Below are positions 48,380-60,308 of a stretch of 64,000 nucleotides of DNA, in pieces. The notes below the pieces were generated by a model. It was given only the letters and a program-made list of their open reading frames with translations. It did not search any database and had not been told where the DNA came from. The position numbers and the translations under genes were made by a program. The stretch covers positions 9,177,001-9,241,000 of the forward strand of contig JAWUZG010000056.1 in assembly GCA_036785705.1 (NCBI GenBank), read 5' to 3'. The stretch's first letter is position 1, and the number at the start of each line of letters is the position of its first letter. Source of the DNA: Acanthornis magna. Its lineage: Eukaryota > Chordata > Aves > Passeriformes > Acanthizidae.

Positions 48380-51300
48380 GAGATCTAAAGGGCCTCGAGC
48401 TCCAGGAACACCAGGGCTGGAAAGGGCCTGCCAAGGCAAACGCGGCAAGGCCCCATCATGGCTGCTCCCACACCTTTCTGATCTGGACACCCCACATGGC
48501 TGGGCACCTCAGCCCCTGCCACCAGCTGCCATTTGGCCTAGTGTTAGGGTTGAGAGATCTAAAGAGCCTCGAGCTCTGGGAACACTGGGGCTGGAAAGGG
48601 CCTGCCAAGGCCATCGCAGCAGTGCCCCAACATTGCTGCTCCTCCATCTTTCTGATAGGGAAAACCCTGGTAATGGGCTCAGGTAATTAACAAGGAGTAG
48701 GGTTAGGGTTATGTCTAGGCTTAACGTTAGGAGATCTAAAGGGCCTCAGGCTCCAGGAACACCAGGGCTGGACAGGGCCTGCCAAGGCAAACGCGGCAAG
48801 GCCCCATCATGGCTGCTCCCACACCTTTCTGATCTGGATACGCCACAGGGTTGGGCACCTCGGCCCCTGCCACCAGCTGCCATTTGGCCTAGTGTTAGGG
48901 TTGAGAGATCTAAAGAGACTCGAGCTCCTGGAAAACTGGGGCTGGAAAGGGCCTGCCAAGGCCATCGCAGCAGTGCCCCAACATTGCTGCTCCTTCATCC
49001 GTCTGATAGGGAAAACTTAGGTACTGGGCTTGGGTAATTAACTAGGCTAGGGTTAGGGTTACACCTAGGGTTAGGGTCAGGAGATCTAAAGGGCCTCGAG
49101 CTCCAGGAACACCAGGGCTGGAAAGGGCCTGCCAAGGCAAACGCGGCAAGGCCCCATCATGGCTGCTCCCACACCTTTCTGATCTGGACACCCCACATGG
49201 GTGGGCACCTCAGCCCCTGCCACCAGCTGCCATTTGGCCTAGTGTTAGGGTTGAGAGATCTAAAGAGCCTCGAGCTCTGGGAACACTGAGGCTGGAAAGG
49301 GCCTGCCAAGGCCATCGCAGCAGTGCCCCAACATTGCTGCTCCTCCATCTTTCTGATGGGGAAAACCCAGGCATTGGGCTTGGGTAAATAACTAGGTGTA
49401 GGGGTAGGGTTATGCCTAGGCTTAGCATTAGGAGATTTAAAGGGCCTCGAGCTCCGGGAACACCAAAGCTGGAAAGGGCCTGCCAAGGCAAACGCGGCAA
49501 GGCCCCATCATGGCTGCTCCCACACCTTTCTGATCTGGACACGCCACAGGGTTGGGCACCTCGGCCCCTGCCACCAGCTGCCATTTGGCCTAGTGTTAGG
49601 GTTGAGAGATCTAAAGAGACTCGAGCTCTGGGAACACTGGGGCTGGAAAGGGCCTGCCAAGGCCATCGCAGCAGTGCCCCAACATTGCTGCTCCTCCATC
49701 TTTCTGATAGGGAAAACCCTGGTAATGGGCTCAGGTAATTAACAAGGAGTAGGGTTCGGGTTACGTCTAGGCTTAACGTTAGGAGATCTAAAGGGCCTCG
49801 AGCTCCAGGAACACCAGGGCTGGAAAGGGCCTGCCAAGGCAAACGCGGCAAGACCCCATCATGGCTGCTCTCACACCTTTCTGATCTGGACACGCCACAT
49901 GGGTGGGCACCTCGGCCCCGGCCACCAGCTGCCATTTGGCTTAGAGTTAGGGTTGAGAGATTTAAAGAGTTACAAGCTCCGGGAACACTGGGGCTGGAAA
50001 GGGCCTGCCAAGGCCATCGCAGCAGTGCCCCAACATTGCTGCTCCTCCATCTGTCTGATAGGGAAAACCTAGGTACTGGGCTCGGGTAATTAACTAGGCT
50101 AGGGTTAGGGTTACGCCTAGGGTTAGGGTTAGGAGATCTAAAGGGCCTCGAGCTCCAGGAACACCAGGGCTGGAAAGGGCCTGCCAAGGCAAACGCGGCA
50201 AGGCCCCATCATGGCTGCTCCCACACCTTTCTGATCTGGACACCCCACATGGGTGGGCACCTCAGCCCCTGCCACCAGCTGCCATTTGGCCTAGTATTAG
50301 GGTTGAGAGATCTAAAGAGCCTCGAGCTCTGGGAACACTGGGGCTGGAAAGGGCCTGCCAAGGCCATCGCAGCAGTGCCCCAACATTGCTGCTCCTCCGT
50401 CTTTCTGATAGGAAAAACACAGGCATTGGGCTTGGGTAAATAACTAGGTGTAGGGGTAGGGTTATGCCTAGGCTTAGCATTAGGAGATCTAAAGGGCCTC
50501 GAGCTCCAGGAACACCAAAGCTGGAAAGGGCCTGCCAAGGCAAACGCGGCAAGGCCCCATCATGGCTGCTCCCACACCTTTCTGATCTGGACACGCCACA
50601 GGGTTGGGCACCTCGGCCCCTGCCACCAGCTGCCATTTGGCCTAGTGTTAGGGTTGAGAGATCTAAAGAGCCTCGAGCTCTGGGAACACTGGGGCTGGAA
50701 AGGGCCTGCCAAGGCCATCGCAGCAGTGCCCCAACATTGCTGCTCCTCCATCTTTCTGATAGGGAAAACCCTGGTAATGGGCTCAGGTAATTAACAAGGA
50801 GTAGGGTTAGGGTTACGTCTAGGCTTAACGTTAGGAGATCTAAAGGGCCTCGAGCTCCAGGAACACCAGGGCTGGAAAGGGCCTGCCAAGGCAAACGCGG
50901 CAAGGCCCCATCATGGCTGCTCCCACACCTTTCTGATCTGGACACGCCACAGGGTTGGGCACCTCGGCCCCTGCCACCAGCTGCCATTTGGCCTAGTGTT
51001 AGGGTTGAGAGATCTAAAGAGACTCGAGCTCCTGGAACACTGGGGCTGGAAAGGGCCTGCCAAGACCATCGCAGCAGTGCCCCAACACTGCTGCTCCCAC
51101 ACCTTTCTGATAGGGAAAACCCAGGCACTGGGCTTGGGTAAATAACTAGGTGTAGGGGTAGGGTTATGCCTAGGCTTAGCATTAGGAGATCTAAAGGGCC
51201 TCGAGCTCCAGGAACACCAAAGCTGGAAAGGGCCTGCCAAGGCAAACGCAGCAAGGCCCCATCATGGCTGCTCCCACACCTTTCTGATCTGGACACCCCA

Positions 51301-51886
51301 CAGGGTTGGGCATCTCGGCCCCGGCCACCAGCTGCCATTTGGCCTAGTGTTAGGGTTGAGAGATCTAAAGACCCTCGAGCTCTGGGAACACTGGGGCTGG
51401 AAAGGGCCTGCCAAGGCCATCGCAGCAGTGCCCCAACATTGCTGCTCCTCCATCTTTCTGATAGGGAAACCCTGGTAATGGGCTCAGGTAATTAACAAGG
51501 AGTAGGGTTAGGGTTACGTCTAGGCTTAACGTTAGGAGATCTAAAGGGCCTCGAGCTCCAGGAACACCAGGGCTGGAAAGGGCCTGCCAAGGCAAACGCG
51601 GCAAGGCCCCATCATGGCTGCTCCCACACCTTTCTGATCTGGACACGCCACAGGGTTGGGCACCTCAGCCCCTGCCACCAGCTGCCATTTGGCCTAGTGT
51701 TAGGGTTGAGAGATCTAAAGAGACTCGAGCTCCGGGAACACTGGGGCTGGAAAGGGCCTGCCAAGGCCATCGCAGCAGTGCCCCAACATTGCTGCTCGTC
51801 CATCTGTCTGATAGGGAAAACCCTGGTAATGGGCTCAGGTAATTAACAAGGAGTAGGGTTAGGGTTACGTCTAGGCTTAACGTTAG
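48380..51886 (+). repeat. J3-rich block, copy 2 with two extra dimers
   Basis: Units: 48380 J3, 48731 J1, 49081 J2, 49432 J3, 49783 J1, 50133 J2, 50484 J3, 50835 J2, 51186 J3, 51536 J3. It repeats 42942-45746 but inserts units 50484 and 50835, which most resemble 41539 and 41890. Unit 51186 carries the same 1-bp deletion (GGGAAACCCTGG) as 45046, plus AACGCAGCAAGG. The block leads into another 1580-bp repeat, as copy 1 does. Confidence 0.88.
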
Positions 51887-53466
51887 GAGATCTAAAGGGC
51901 CTCGAGCTCCGGGAACACCAGGGCTCGAAAGGGCCTGCCAAGGCAAACGCAGCAAGGTCCCAACATGGGTGCTCCCACACCTTTCTGATCTGGACACCCC
52001 ACATGGGTGGGCACCTCGGCCCCGGCCACCAGCTGCCATTTGGCCTAGAGTTAGGGTTGAGAGATTTAAAGAGTTACAAGCTCTGGGAACACTGGGGATG
52101 GAAAGGGCCTGCCAAGGCCATCGCAGCAGTGCCCCAACACTGCTGCTCCCACACCTTTCTGATAGGGAAAAGCCAGGCATTGGGCTTGGGTAAATAACTA
52201 GGTGTAGGGGTAGGGTTATGCCTAGGCTTAGCATTAGGAGATCTAAAGGGCCTCGAGCTCCAGGAACACCAGGGCTCGAAAGGGCCTGCCAAGGCAAACG
52301 CGGCAAGGTCCCAACATGGCTGCTCCCACACCTATCTGATCTGGACACCCCACATGGGTGGGCACCTCATCCCCAGCCACCAGCTGCCATTTGGCCTAGA
52401 GTTAGGGTTGAGAGATTTAAAAAGTTACAAGCTCCGGGAACACTGGGGCTGGAAAGGGCCTGCCAAGGCCATCGCAGCAGTGCCCCAACACTGCTGCTGC
52501 CACACCTTTCTGATAGGGAAAAGCCAGGCATTGGGCTTGGGTAAATAACTAGGTGTAGGGGTAGGGTTATGCCTAGGCTTAGCATTAGGAGATCTAAAGG
52601 GCCTCGAGCTCCAGGAACACCAGGGCTCGAAAGGGCCTGCCAAGGCAAACGCGGCAAGGTCCCAACATGGCTGCTCCCACACCTATCTGATCTGGACACC
52701 CCACATGGGTGGGCACCTCATCCCCTGCCACCAGCTGCCATTTGGCCTATAGTTAGGGTTGAGAGATTTAAAAAGTTACAAGCTCCGGGAACACTGGGGC
52801 TGGAAAGGGCCTGCCAAGGCCATCACAGCAGTGCCCCAACATTGCTGCCCCTCCATCTTTCTGATAGGGAAAACCTAGGTACTGGGCTCGGGTAATTAAC
52901 TAGGCTAGGGTTAGGGTTACGCCTAGGGTTAGGGTTTGGAGATCTAAAGGGCCTCGAGCTCCAGGAACACCAGGGCTGGAAAGGGCCTGTCAAGGCAAAC
53001 GCGGCAAGGCCCCATCATGGTTGCTCCCACACCTTTCTGATCTGGACACGCCACAGGGTTGGGCACCTCGGCCCCTGCCACCAGCTGCCATTTGGCCTAG
53101 AGTTAGGGTTGAGAGATCTAAAGAGACTCGAGCTCCTGGAACACTGGGGCTGGAAAGGGCCTGCCAAGGCCATCGCAGCAGTGCCCCAACACTGTTGCTC
53201 CTCCGTCTTTCTGATAGGGAAAACCCAGGCATTGGGCTTGGGTAAATAACTAGGTGTAGGGGTAGGGTTATGCCGAGATTTAGCGTTAGGAGATCAAAAG
53301 GGCCTCGAGCTCCAGGAACACCAGGGCTTGAAAGGGCCTGCCAAGGCCATCGCAGCAGTGCCCCAACATTGCTGCTCCTCCATCTTTCTGATGGGGAAAA
53401 CCCAGGCACTGGGCGTGGGTAAATAACTAGGTGTAGGGGTAGGGTTATGCCTAGGCTTAGCATTAG
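51887..53466 (+). repeat. 1580-bp higher-order repeat, copy 2
   Basis: Units: 51887 J2, 52238 J2, 52589 J1, 52939 J4, half unit 53290 (J2). It matches 45747-47326 at an offset of 6140 bp up to the middle of the half unit. There the ending changes from J3 to J2 (GATGGGGAAAACCC, GGCACTGGGCGTGGG). The first dimer has CTGGGGATGGAAAGG, a variant shared only with the copy at 58729. Confidence 0.92.
53290..53466 (+). repeat. A/B hybrid half unit 2 (177 bp)
   Basis: It has the same A-type start (GAGATCAAAAG) and the same switch point as the half unit at 47150. Its B tail is the version with GATGGGGAAAACCC and it ends in J2. It reads GGGCTTGAAAGG where the others have GGGCTCGAAAGG. Confidence 0.91.
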
Positions 53467-55568
53467 GAGATCTAAAGGGCCTCGAGCTCCGGGAACACCA
53501 AAGCTGGAAAGGGCCTGCCAAGGCAAACGCGGCAAGGCTCCATCATGCCTGCTCCCACACCTTTCTGATCTGGACACGCCACAGGGTTGGGCATCTCGGC
53601 CCCTACCACCAGCTGCCATTTGGCCTAGAGTTAGGGTTGAGAGATTTAAAGAGTTACAAGCTCCGGGAACACTGGGGCTGGAAAGGGCCTGCCAAGGCCA
53701 TCGCAGCAGTGCCCCAACATTGCTGCTCCTCCATCTTTCTGATAGGGAAAACCTAGGTACTGGGCTCGGGTAATTAACTAGGCTAGGGTTAGGGTTACGC
53801 CTAGGGTTAGGGTTAGGAGATCTAAAGGGCCTCGAGCTCCAGGAACACCAGGGCTGGAAAGGGCCTGCCAAGGCAAACGCGGCAAGGCCCCATCATGGCT
53901 GCTCCCACACCTTTCTGATCTGGACACGCCACAGGGTTGGGCACCTCGGCCCCTGCCACCAGCTGCCATTTGGCCTAGTGTTAGGGTTGAGAGATCTAAA
54001 GAGACTCGAGCTCCTGGATCACTGGGGCTCGAAAGGACCTGCCAAGGCCATCGCAGCAGTGCCCCAACACTGCTGCTGCCACACCTTTCTGATAGGGAAA
54101 AGCCAGGCATTGGGCTTGGGTAAATAACTAGGTGTAGGCGTAGGGTTATGCCTAGGCTTAGCATTAGGAGATCTAAAGGGCCTCGAGCTCCAGGAACACC
54201 AGGGCTCGAAAGGGCCTGCCAAGGCAAACGCGGCAAGGTCCCAACATGGCTGCTCCCACACCTATCTGATCTGGACACCCCACATGGGTGGGCACCTCAT
54301 CCCCAGCCACCAGCTGCCATTTGGCCTAGAGTTAGGGTTGAGAGATTTAAAGAGTTACAACTCTGGGAACACTGGGGCTGGAAAGGGCCTGCCAAGGCCA
54401 TCGCAGCAGTGCCCCAACATTGCTGCTCCTCCATCTTTCTGATAGGGAAAACCTAGGTACTGGGCTCGGGTAATTAACTAGGCTAGGGTTAGGGTTACGC
54501 CTAGGGTTAGGGTTAGGAGATCTAAAGGGCCTCGAACTCCGGGAACACCAGGGCTGGAAAGGGCCTGCCAAGGCAAACGCGGCAAGGCCCCATCATGGCT
54601 GCTCCCACACCTTTCTGATCTGGACACGCCACAGGGTTGGGCACCTCGGCCCCTGCCACCAGCTGCCATTTGGCCTAGTGTTAGGGTTGAGAGATCTAAA
54701 GAGACTCGAGCTCCTGGAACACTGGGGCTGGAAAGGGCCTGCCAAGACCATCGCAGCAGTGCCCCAACACTGCTGCTCCCACACCTTTCTGATAGGGAAA
54801 ACCCAGGCATTGGGCTTGGGTAAATAACTAGGTGTAGGGGTAGGGTTATGCCTAGGCTTAGCATTAGGAGATCTAAAGGGCCTCGAGCTCCAGGAACACC
54901 AAAGCTGGAAAGGGCCTGCCAAGGCAAACGCAGCAAGGCCCCATCATGGCTGCTCCCACACCTTTCTGATCTGGACACCCCACAGGGTTGGGCATCTCGG
55001 CCCCGGCCACCAGCTGCCATTTGGCCTAGTGTTAGGGTTGAGAGATCTAAAGACCCTCGAGCTCTGGGAACACTGGGGCTGGAAAGGGCCTGCCAAGGCC
55101 ATCGCAGCAGTGCCCCAACATTGCTGCTCCTCCATCTTTCTGATAGGGAAACCCTGGTAATGGGCTCAGGTAATTAACAAGGAGTAGGGTTAGGGTTACG
55201 TCGAGGCTTAACGTTAGGAGATCTAAAGGGCCTCGAGCTCCAGGAACACCAGGGCTGGAAAGGGCCTGCCAAGGCAAACGCGGCAAGGCCCCATCATGGC
55301 TGCTCCCACACCTTTCTGATCTGGACACGCCACAGGGTTGGGCACCTCAGCCCCTGCCACCAGCTGCCATTTGGCCTAGTGTTAGGGTTGAGAGATCTAA
55401 AGAGACTCGAGCTCCGGGAACACTGGGGCTGGAAAGGGCCTGCCAAGGCCATCGCAGCAGTGCCCCAACATTGCTGCTCGTCCATCTGTCTGATAGGGAA
55501 AACCCTGGTAATGGGCTCAGGTAATTAACAAGGAGTAGGGTTAGGGTTACGTCTAGGCTTAACGTTAG
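53467..55568 (+). repeat. Linker block between 1580-bp repeats, copy 1
   Basis: Units: 53467 J1, 53817 J2, 54168 J1, 54517 J2, 54868 J3, 55218 J3. It recurs at 60309-62060 (offset 6842-6843 bp) except for its last dimer. Unit 54168 is 349 bp because GTTACAAGCTCTGG has become GTTACAACTCTGG (near 54359), a deletion not present in the copy at 61010. Unit 53817 and its copy have CTGGATCACTGGGGC and GAAAGGACC. The J3 before 55218 reads ACGTCGAGG, a unique change. Confidence 0.88.
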
Positions 55569-57148
55569 GAGATCTAAAGGGCCTCGAGCTCCGGGAACAC
55601 CAGGGCTCGAAAGGGCCTGCCAAGGCAAACGCAGCAAGGTCCCAACATGGGTGCTCCCACACCTTTCTGATCTGGACACCCCACATGGGTGGGCACCTCG
55701 GCCCCGGCCACCAGCTGCCATTTGGCCTAGAGTTAGGGTTGAGAGATTTAAAGAGTTACAAGCTCTGGGAACACTGGGGCTGGAAAGGGCCTGCCAAGGC
55801 CATCGCAGCAGTGCCCCAACACTGCTGCTCCCACACCTTTCTGATAGGGAAAAGCCAGGCATTGGGCTTGGGTAAATAACTAGGTGTAGGGGTAGGGTTA
55901 TGCCTAGGCTTAGCATTAGGAGATCTAAAGGGCCTCGAGCTCCAGGAACACCAGGGCTCGAAAGGGCCTGCCAAGGCAAACGCGGCAAGGTCCCAACATG
56001 GCTGCTCCCACACCTATCTGATCTGGACACCCCACATGGGTGGGCACCTCATCCCCAGCCACCAGCTGCCATTTGGCCTAGAGTTAGGGTTGAGAGATTT
56101 AAAAAGTTACAAGCTCCGGGAACACTGGGGCTGGAAAGGGCCTGCCAAGGCCATCGCAGCAGTGCCCCAACACTGCTGCTCCCACACCTTTCTGATAGGG
56201 AAAAGCCAGGCATTGGGCTTGGGTAAATAACTAGGTGTAGGGGTAGGGTTATGCCTAGGCTTAGCATTAGGAGATCTAAAGGGCCTCGAGCTCCAGGAAC
56301 ACCAGGGCTCGAAAGGGCCTGCCAAGGCAAACGCGGCAAGGTCCCAACATGGCTGCTCCCACACCTATCTGATCTGGACACCCCACATGGGTGGGCACCT
56401 CATCCCCTGCCACCAGCTGCCATTTGGCCTATAGTTAGGGTTGAGAGATTTAAAAAGTTACAAGCTCCGGGAACACTGGGGCTGGAAAGGGCCTGCCAAG
56501 GCCATCACAGCAGTGCCCCAACATTGCTGCCCCTCCATCTTTCTGATAGGGAAAACCTAGGTACTGGGCTCGGGTAATTAACTAGGCTAGGGTTAGGGTT
56601 ACGCCTAGGGTTAGGGTTTGGAGATCTAAAGGGCCTCGAGCTCCAGGAACACCAGGGCTGGAAAGGGCCTGTCAAGGCAAACGCGGCAAGGCCCCATCAT
56701 GGTTGCTCCCACACCTTTCTGATCTGGACACGCCACAGGGTTGGGCACCTCGGCCCCTGCCACCAGCTGCCATTTGGCCTAGAGTTAGGGTTGAGAGATC
56801 TAAAGAGACTCGAGCTCCTGGAACACTGGGGCTGGAAAGGGCCTGCCAAGGCCATCGCAGCAGTGCCGCAACACTGTTGCTCCTCCGTCTTTCTGATAGG
56901 GAAAACCCAGGCATTGGGATTGGGTAAATAACTAGGTGTAGGGGTAGGGTTATGCCGAGATTTAGCGTTAGGAGATCAAAAGGGCCTCGAGCTCCAGGAA
57001 CACTGGGGCTCGAAAGGGCCTGCCAAGGCCATCGCAGCAGTGCCCCAACATTGCTGCTCCTCCATCTGTCTGATAGGGAAAACCCTGGTAATGGGCTCAG
57101 GTAATTAACAAGGAGTAGGGTTAGGGTTACGTCTAGGCTTAACGTTAG
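55569..57148 (+). repeat. 1580-bp higher-order repeat, copy 3
   Basis: Units: 55569 J2, 55920 J2, 56271 J1, 56621 J4, half unit 56972 (J3). It is the first of three direct tandem copies. Differences seen include CAGTGCCGCAACACTGTTGC near 56866 and GGCATTGGGATTGGG near 56912 in the J4 dimer. Confidence 0.92.
56972..57148 (+). repeat. A/B hybrid half unit 3 (177 bp)
   Basis: The A-type start GAGATCAAAAG switches to the B half in the shared core, and the unit ends in J3. It reads GGAACACTGGGGCTCG where the other half units have GGAACACCAGGGCTCG, so a short B-like patch precedes the switch. This suggests gene conversion or a separate crossover track. Confidence 0.91.
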
Positions 57149-58728
57149 GAGATCTAAAGGGCCTCGAGCTCCGGGAACACCAGGGCTCGAAAGGGCCTGC
57201 CAAGGCAAACGCAGCAAGGTCCCAACATGGGTGCTCCCACACCTTTCTGATCTGGACACCCCACATGGGTGGGCACCTCGGCCCCTGCCACCAGCTGCCA
57301 TTTGGCCTAGAGTTAGGGTTGAGAGATTTAAAGAGTTACAAGCTCTGGGAACACTGGGGCTGGAAAGGGCCTGCCAAGGCCATCGCAGCAGTGCCCCAAC
57401 ACTGCTGCTCCCACACCTTTCTGATAGGGAAAAGCCAGGCATTAGGCTTGGGTAAATAACTAGGTGTAGGGGTAGGGTTATGCCTAGGCTTAGCATTAGG
57501 AGATCTAAAGGGCCTCGAGCTCCAGGAACACCAGGGCTCGAAAGGGCCTGCCAAGGCAAACGCGGCAAGGTCCCAACATGGCTGCTCCCACACCTATCTG
57601 ATCTGGACACCCCACATGGGTGGGCACCTCATCCCCAGCCACCAGCTGCCATTTGGCCTAGAGTTAGGGTTGAGAGATTTAAAAAGTTACAAGCTCCGGG
57701 AACACTGGGGCTGGAAAGGGCCTGCCAAGGCCATCGCAGCAGTGCCCCAACACTGCTGCTGCCACACCTTTCTGATAGGGAAAAGCCAGGCATTGGGCTT
57801 GGGTAAATAACTAGGTGTAGGGGTAGGGTTATGCCTAGGCTTAGCATTAGGAGATCTAAAGGGCCTCGAGCTCCAGGAACACCAGGGCTCGAAAGGGCCT
57901 GCCAAGGCAAACGCGGCAAGGTCCCAACATGGCTGCTCCCACACCTATCTGATCTGGACACCCCACATGGGTGGGCACCTCATCCCCTGCCACCAGCTGC
58001 CATTTGGCCTAGTGTTAGGGTTGAGAGATTTAAAAAGTTACAAGCTCCGGGAACACTGGGGCTGGAAAGGGCCTGCCAAGGCCATCACAGCAGTGCCCCA
58101 ACATTGCTGCCCCTCCATCTTTCTGATAGGGAAAACCTAGGTACTGGGCTCGGGTAATTAACTAGGCTAGGGTTAGGGTTACGCCTAGGGTTAGGGTTTG
58201 GAGATCTAAAGGGCCTCGAGCTCCAGGAACACCAGGGCTGGAAAGGGCCTGCCAAGGCAAACGCGGCAAGGCCCCATCATGGCTGCTCCCACACCTTTCT
58301 GATCTGGACACGCCACAGGGTTGGGCACCTCGGCCCCTGCCACCAGCTGCCATTTGGCCTAGAGTTAGGGTTGAGAGATCTAAAGAGACTCGAGCTCCTG
58401 GAACACTGGGGCTGGAAAGGGCCTGCCAAGGCCATCGCAGCAGTGCCCCAACACTGTTGCTCCTCCGTCTTTCTGATAGGGAAAACCCAGGCATTGGGCT
58501 TGGGTAAATAACTAGGTGTAGGGGTAGGGTTATGCCGAGATTTAGCGTTAGGAGATCAAAAGGGCCTCGAGCTCCAGGAACACCAGGGCTCGAAAGGGCC
58601 TGCCAAGGCCATCGCAGCAGTGCCCCAACATTGCTGCTCGTCCATCTGTCTGATAGGGAAAACCCTGGTAATGGGCTCAGGTAATTAACAAGGAGTAGGG
58701 TTAGGGTTACGTCTAGGCTTAACGTTAG
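57149..58728 (+). repeat. 1580-bp higher-order repeat, copy 4
   Basis: Units: 57149 J2, 57500 J2, 57851 J1, 58201 J4, half unit 58552 (J3). It is a direct tandem copy of 55569-57148. Its third dimer has CCTAGTGTTAGGG (near 58008) where the other copies have CCTATAGTTAGGG. Its J4 dimer reads GGCCTGCCAAGGC and CATCATGGCTGC where the others have GGCCTGTCAAGGC and CATCATGGTTGC. Confidence 0.92.
58552..58728 (+). repeat. A/B hybrid half unit 4 (177 bp)
   Basis: A-type start GAGATCAAAAG, B-type end with TGCTCGTCCATCTGTCTG and J3. It is effectively the same version as the half unit at 47150. Confidence 0.91.
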
Positions 58729-60308
58729 GAGATCTAAAGGGCCTCGAGCTCCGGGAACACCAGGGCTCGAATGGGCCTGCCAAGGCAAACGCAGCAAGGT
58801 CCCAACATGGGTGCTCCCACACCTTTCTGATCTGGACACCCCACATGGGTGGGCACCTCGGCCCCGGCCACCAGCTGCCATTTGGCCTAGAGTTAGGGTT
58901 GAGAGATTTAAAGAGTTACAAGCTCTGGGAACACTGGGGATGGAAAGGGCCTGCCAAGGCCATCGCAGCAGTGCCCCAACACTGCTGCTCCCACACCTTT
59001 CTGATAGGGAAAAGCCAGGCATTGGGCTTGGGTAAATAACTAGGTGTAGGGGTAGGGTTATGCCTAGGCTTAGCATTAGGAGATCTAAAGGGCCTCGAGC
59101 TCCAGGAACACCAGGGCTCGAAAGGGCCTGCCAAGGCAAACGCGGCAAGGTCCCAACATGGCTGCTCCCACACCTATCTGATCTGGACACCCCACATGGG
59201 TGGGCACCTCATCCCCAGCCACCAGCTGCCATTTGGCCTAGAGTTAGGGTTGAGAGATTTAAAAAGTTACAAGCTCCGGGAACACTGGGGCTGGAAAGGG
59301 CCTGCCAAGGCCATCGCAGCAGTGCCCCAACACTGCTGCTGCCACACCTTTCTGATAGGGAAAAGCCAGGCATTGGGCTTGGGTAAATAACTAGGTGTAG
59401 GGGTAGGGTTATGCCTAGGCTTAGCATTAGGAGATCTAAAGGGCCTCGAGCTCCAGGAACACCAGGGCTCGAAAGGGCCTGCCAAGGCAAACGCGGCAAG
59501 GTCCCAACATGGCTGCTCCCACACCTATCTGATCTGGACACCCCACATGGGTGGGCACCTCATCCCCTGCCACCAGCTGCCATTTGGCCTATAGTTAGGG
59601 TTGAGAGATTTAAAAAGTTACAAGCTCCGGGAACACTGGGGCTGGAAAGGGCCTGCCAAGGCCATCACAGCAGTGCCCCAACATTGCTGCCCCTCCATCT
59701 TTCTGATAGGGAAAACCTAGGTACTGGGCTCGGGTAATTAACTAGGCTAGGGTTAGGGTTACGCCTAGGGTTAGGGTTTGGAGATCTAAAGGGCCTCGAG
59801 CTCCAGGAACACCAGGGCTGGAAAGGGCCTGTCAAGGCAAACGCGGCAAGGCCCCATCATGGTTGCTCCCACACCTTTCTGATCTGGACACGCCACAGGG
59901 TTGGGCACCTCGGCCCCTGCCACCAGCTGCCATTTGGCCTAGAGTTAGGGTTGAGAGATCTAAAGAGACTCGAGCTCCTGGAACACTGGGGCTGGAAAGG
60001 GCCTGCCAAGGCCATCGCAGCAGTGCCCCAACACTGTTGCTCCTCCGTCTTTCTGATAGGGAAAACCCAGGCATTGGGCTTGGGTAAATAACTAGGTGTA
60101 GGGGTAGGGTTATGCCGAGATTTAGCGTTAGGAGATCAAAAGGGCCTCGAGCTCCAGGAACACCAGGGCTCGAAAGGGCCTGCCAAGGCCATCGCAGCAG
60201 TGCCCCAACATTGCTGCTCCTCCATCTTTCTGATGGGGAAAACCCAGGCACTGGGCTTGGGTAAATAACTAGGTGTAGGGGTAGGGTTATGCCTAGGCTT
60301 AGCATTAG
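58729..60308 (+). repeat. 1580-bp higher-order repeat, copy 5
   Basis: Units: 58729 J2, 59080 J2, 59431 J1, 59781 J4, half unit 60132 (J2). It is the last of the three tandem copies. It shares CTGGGGATGGAAAGG with the copy at 51887 and, like that one, ends in the J2-type half unit, so 58729-60308 is closer to 51887-53466 than to its direct neighbours. Confidence 0.92.
60132..60308 (+). repeat. A/B hybrid half unit 5 (177 bp)
   Basis: A-type start GAGATCAAAAG and a B tail with GATGGGGAAAACCC and GGCACTGGGCTTGGG, ending in J2. It is the same version as the half units at 53290 and 63464. Confidence 0.91.
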
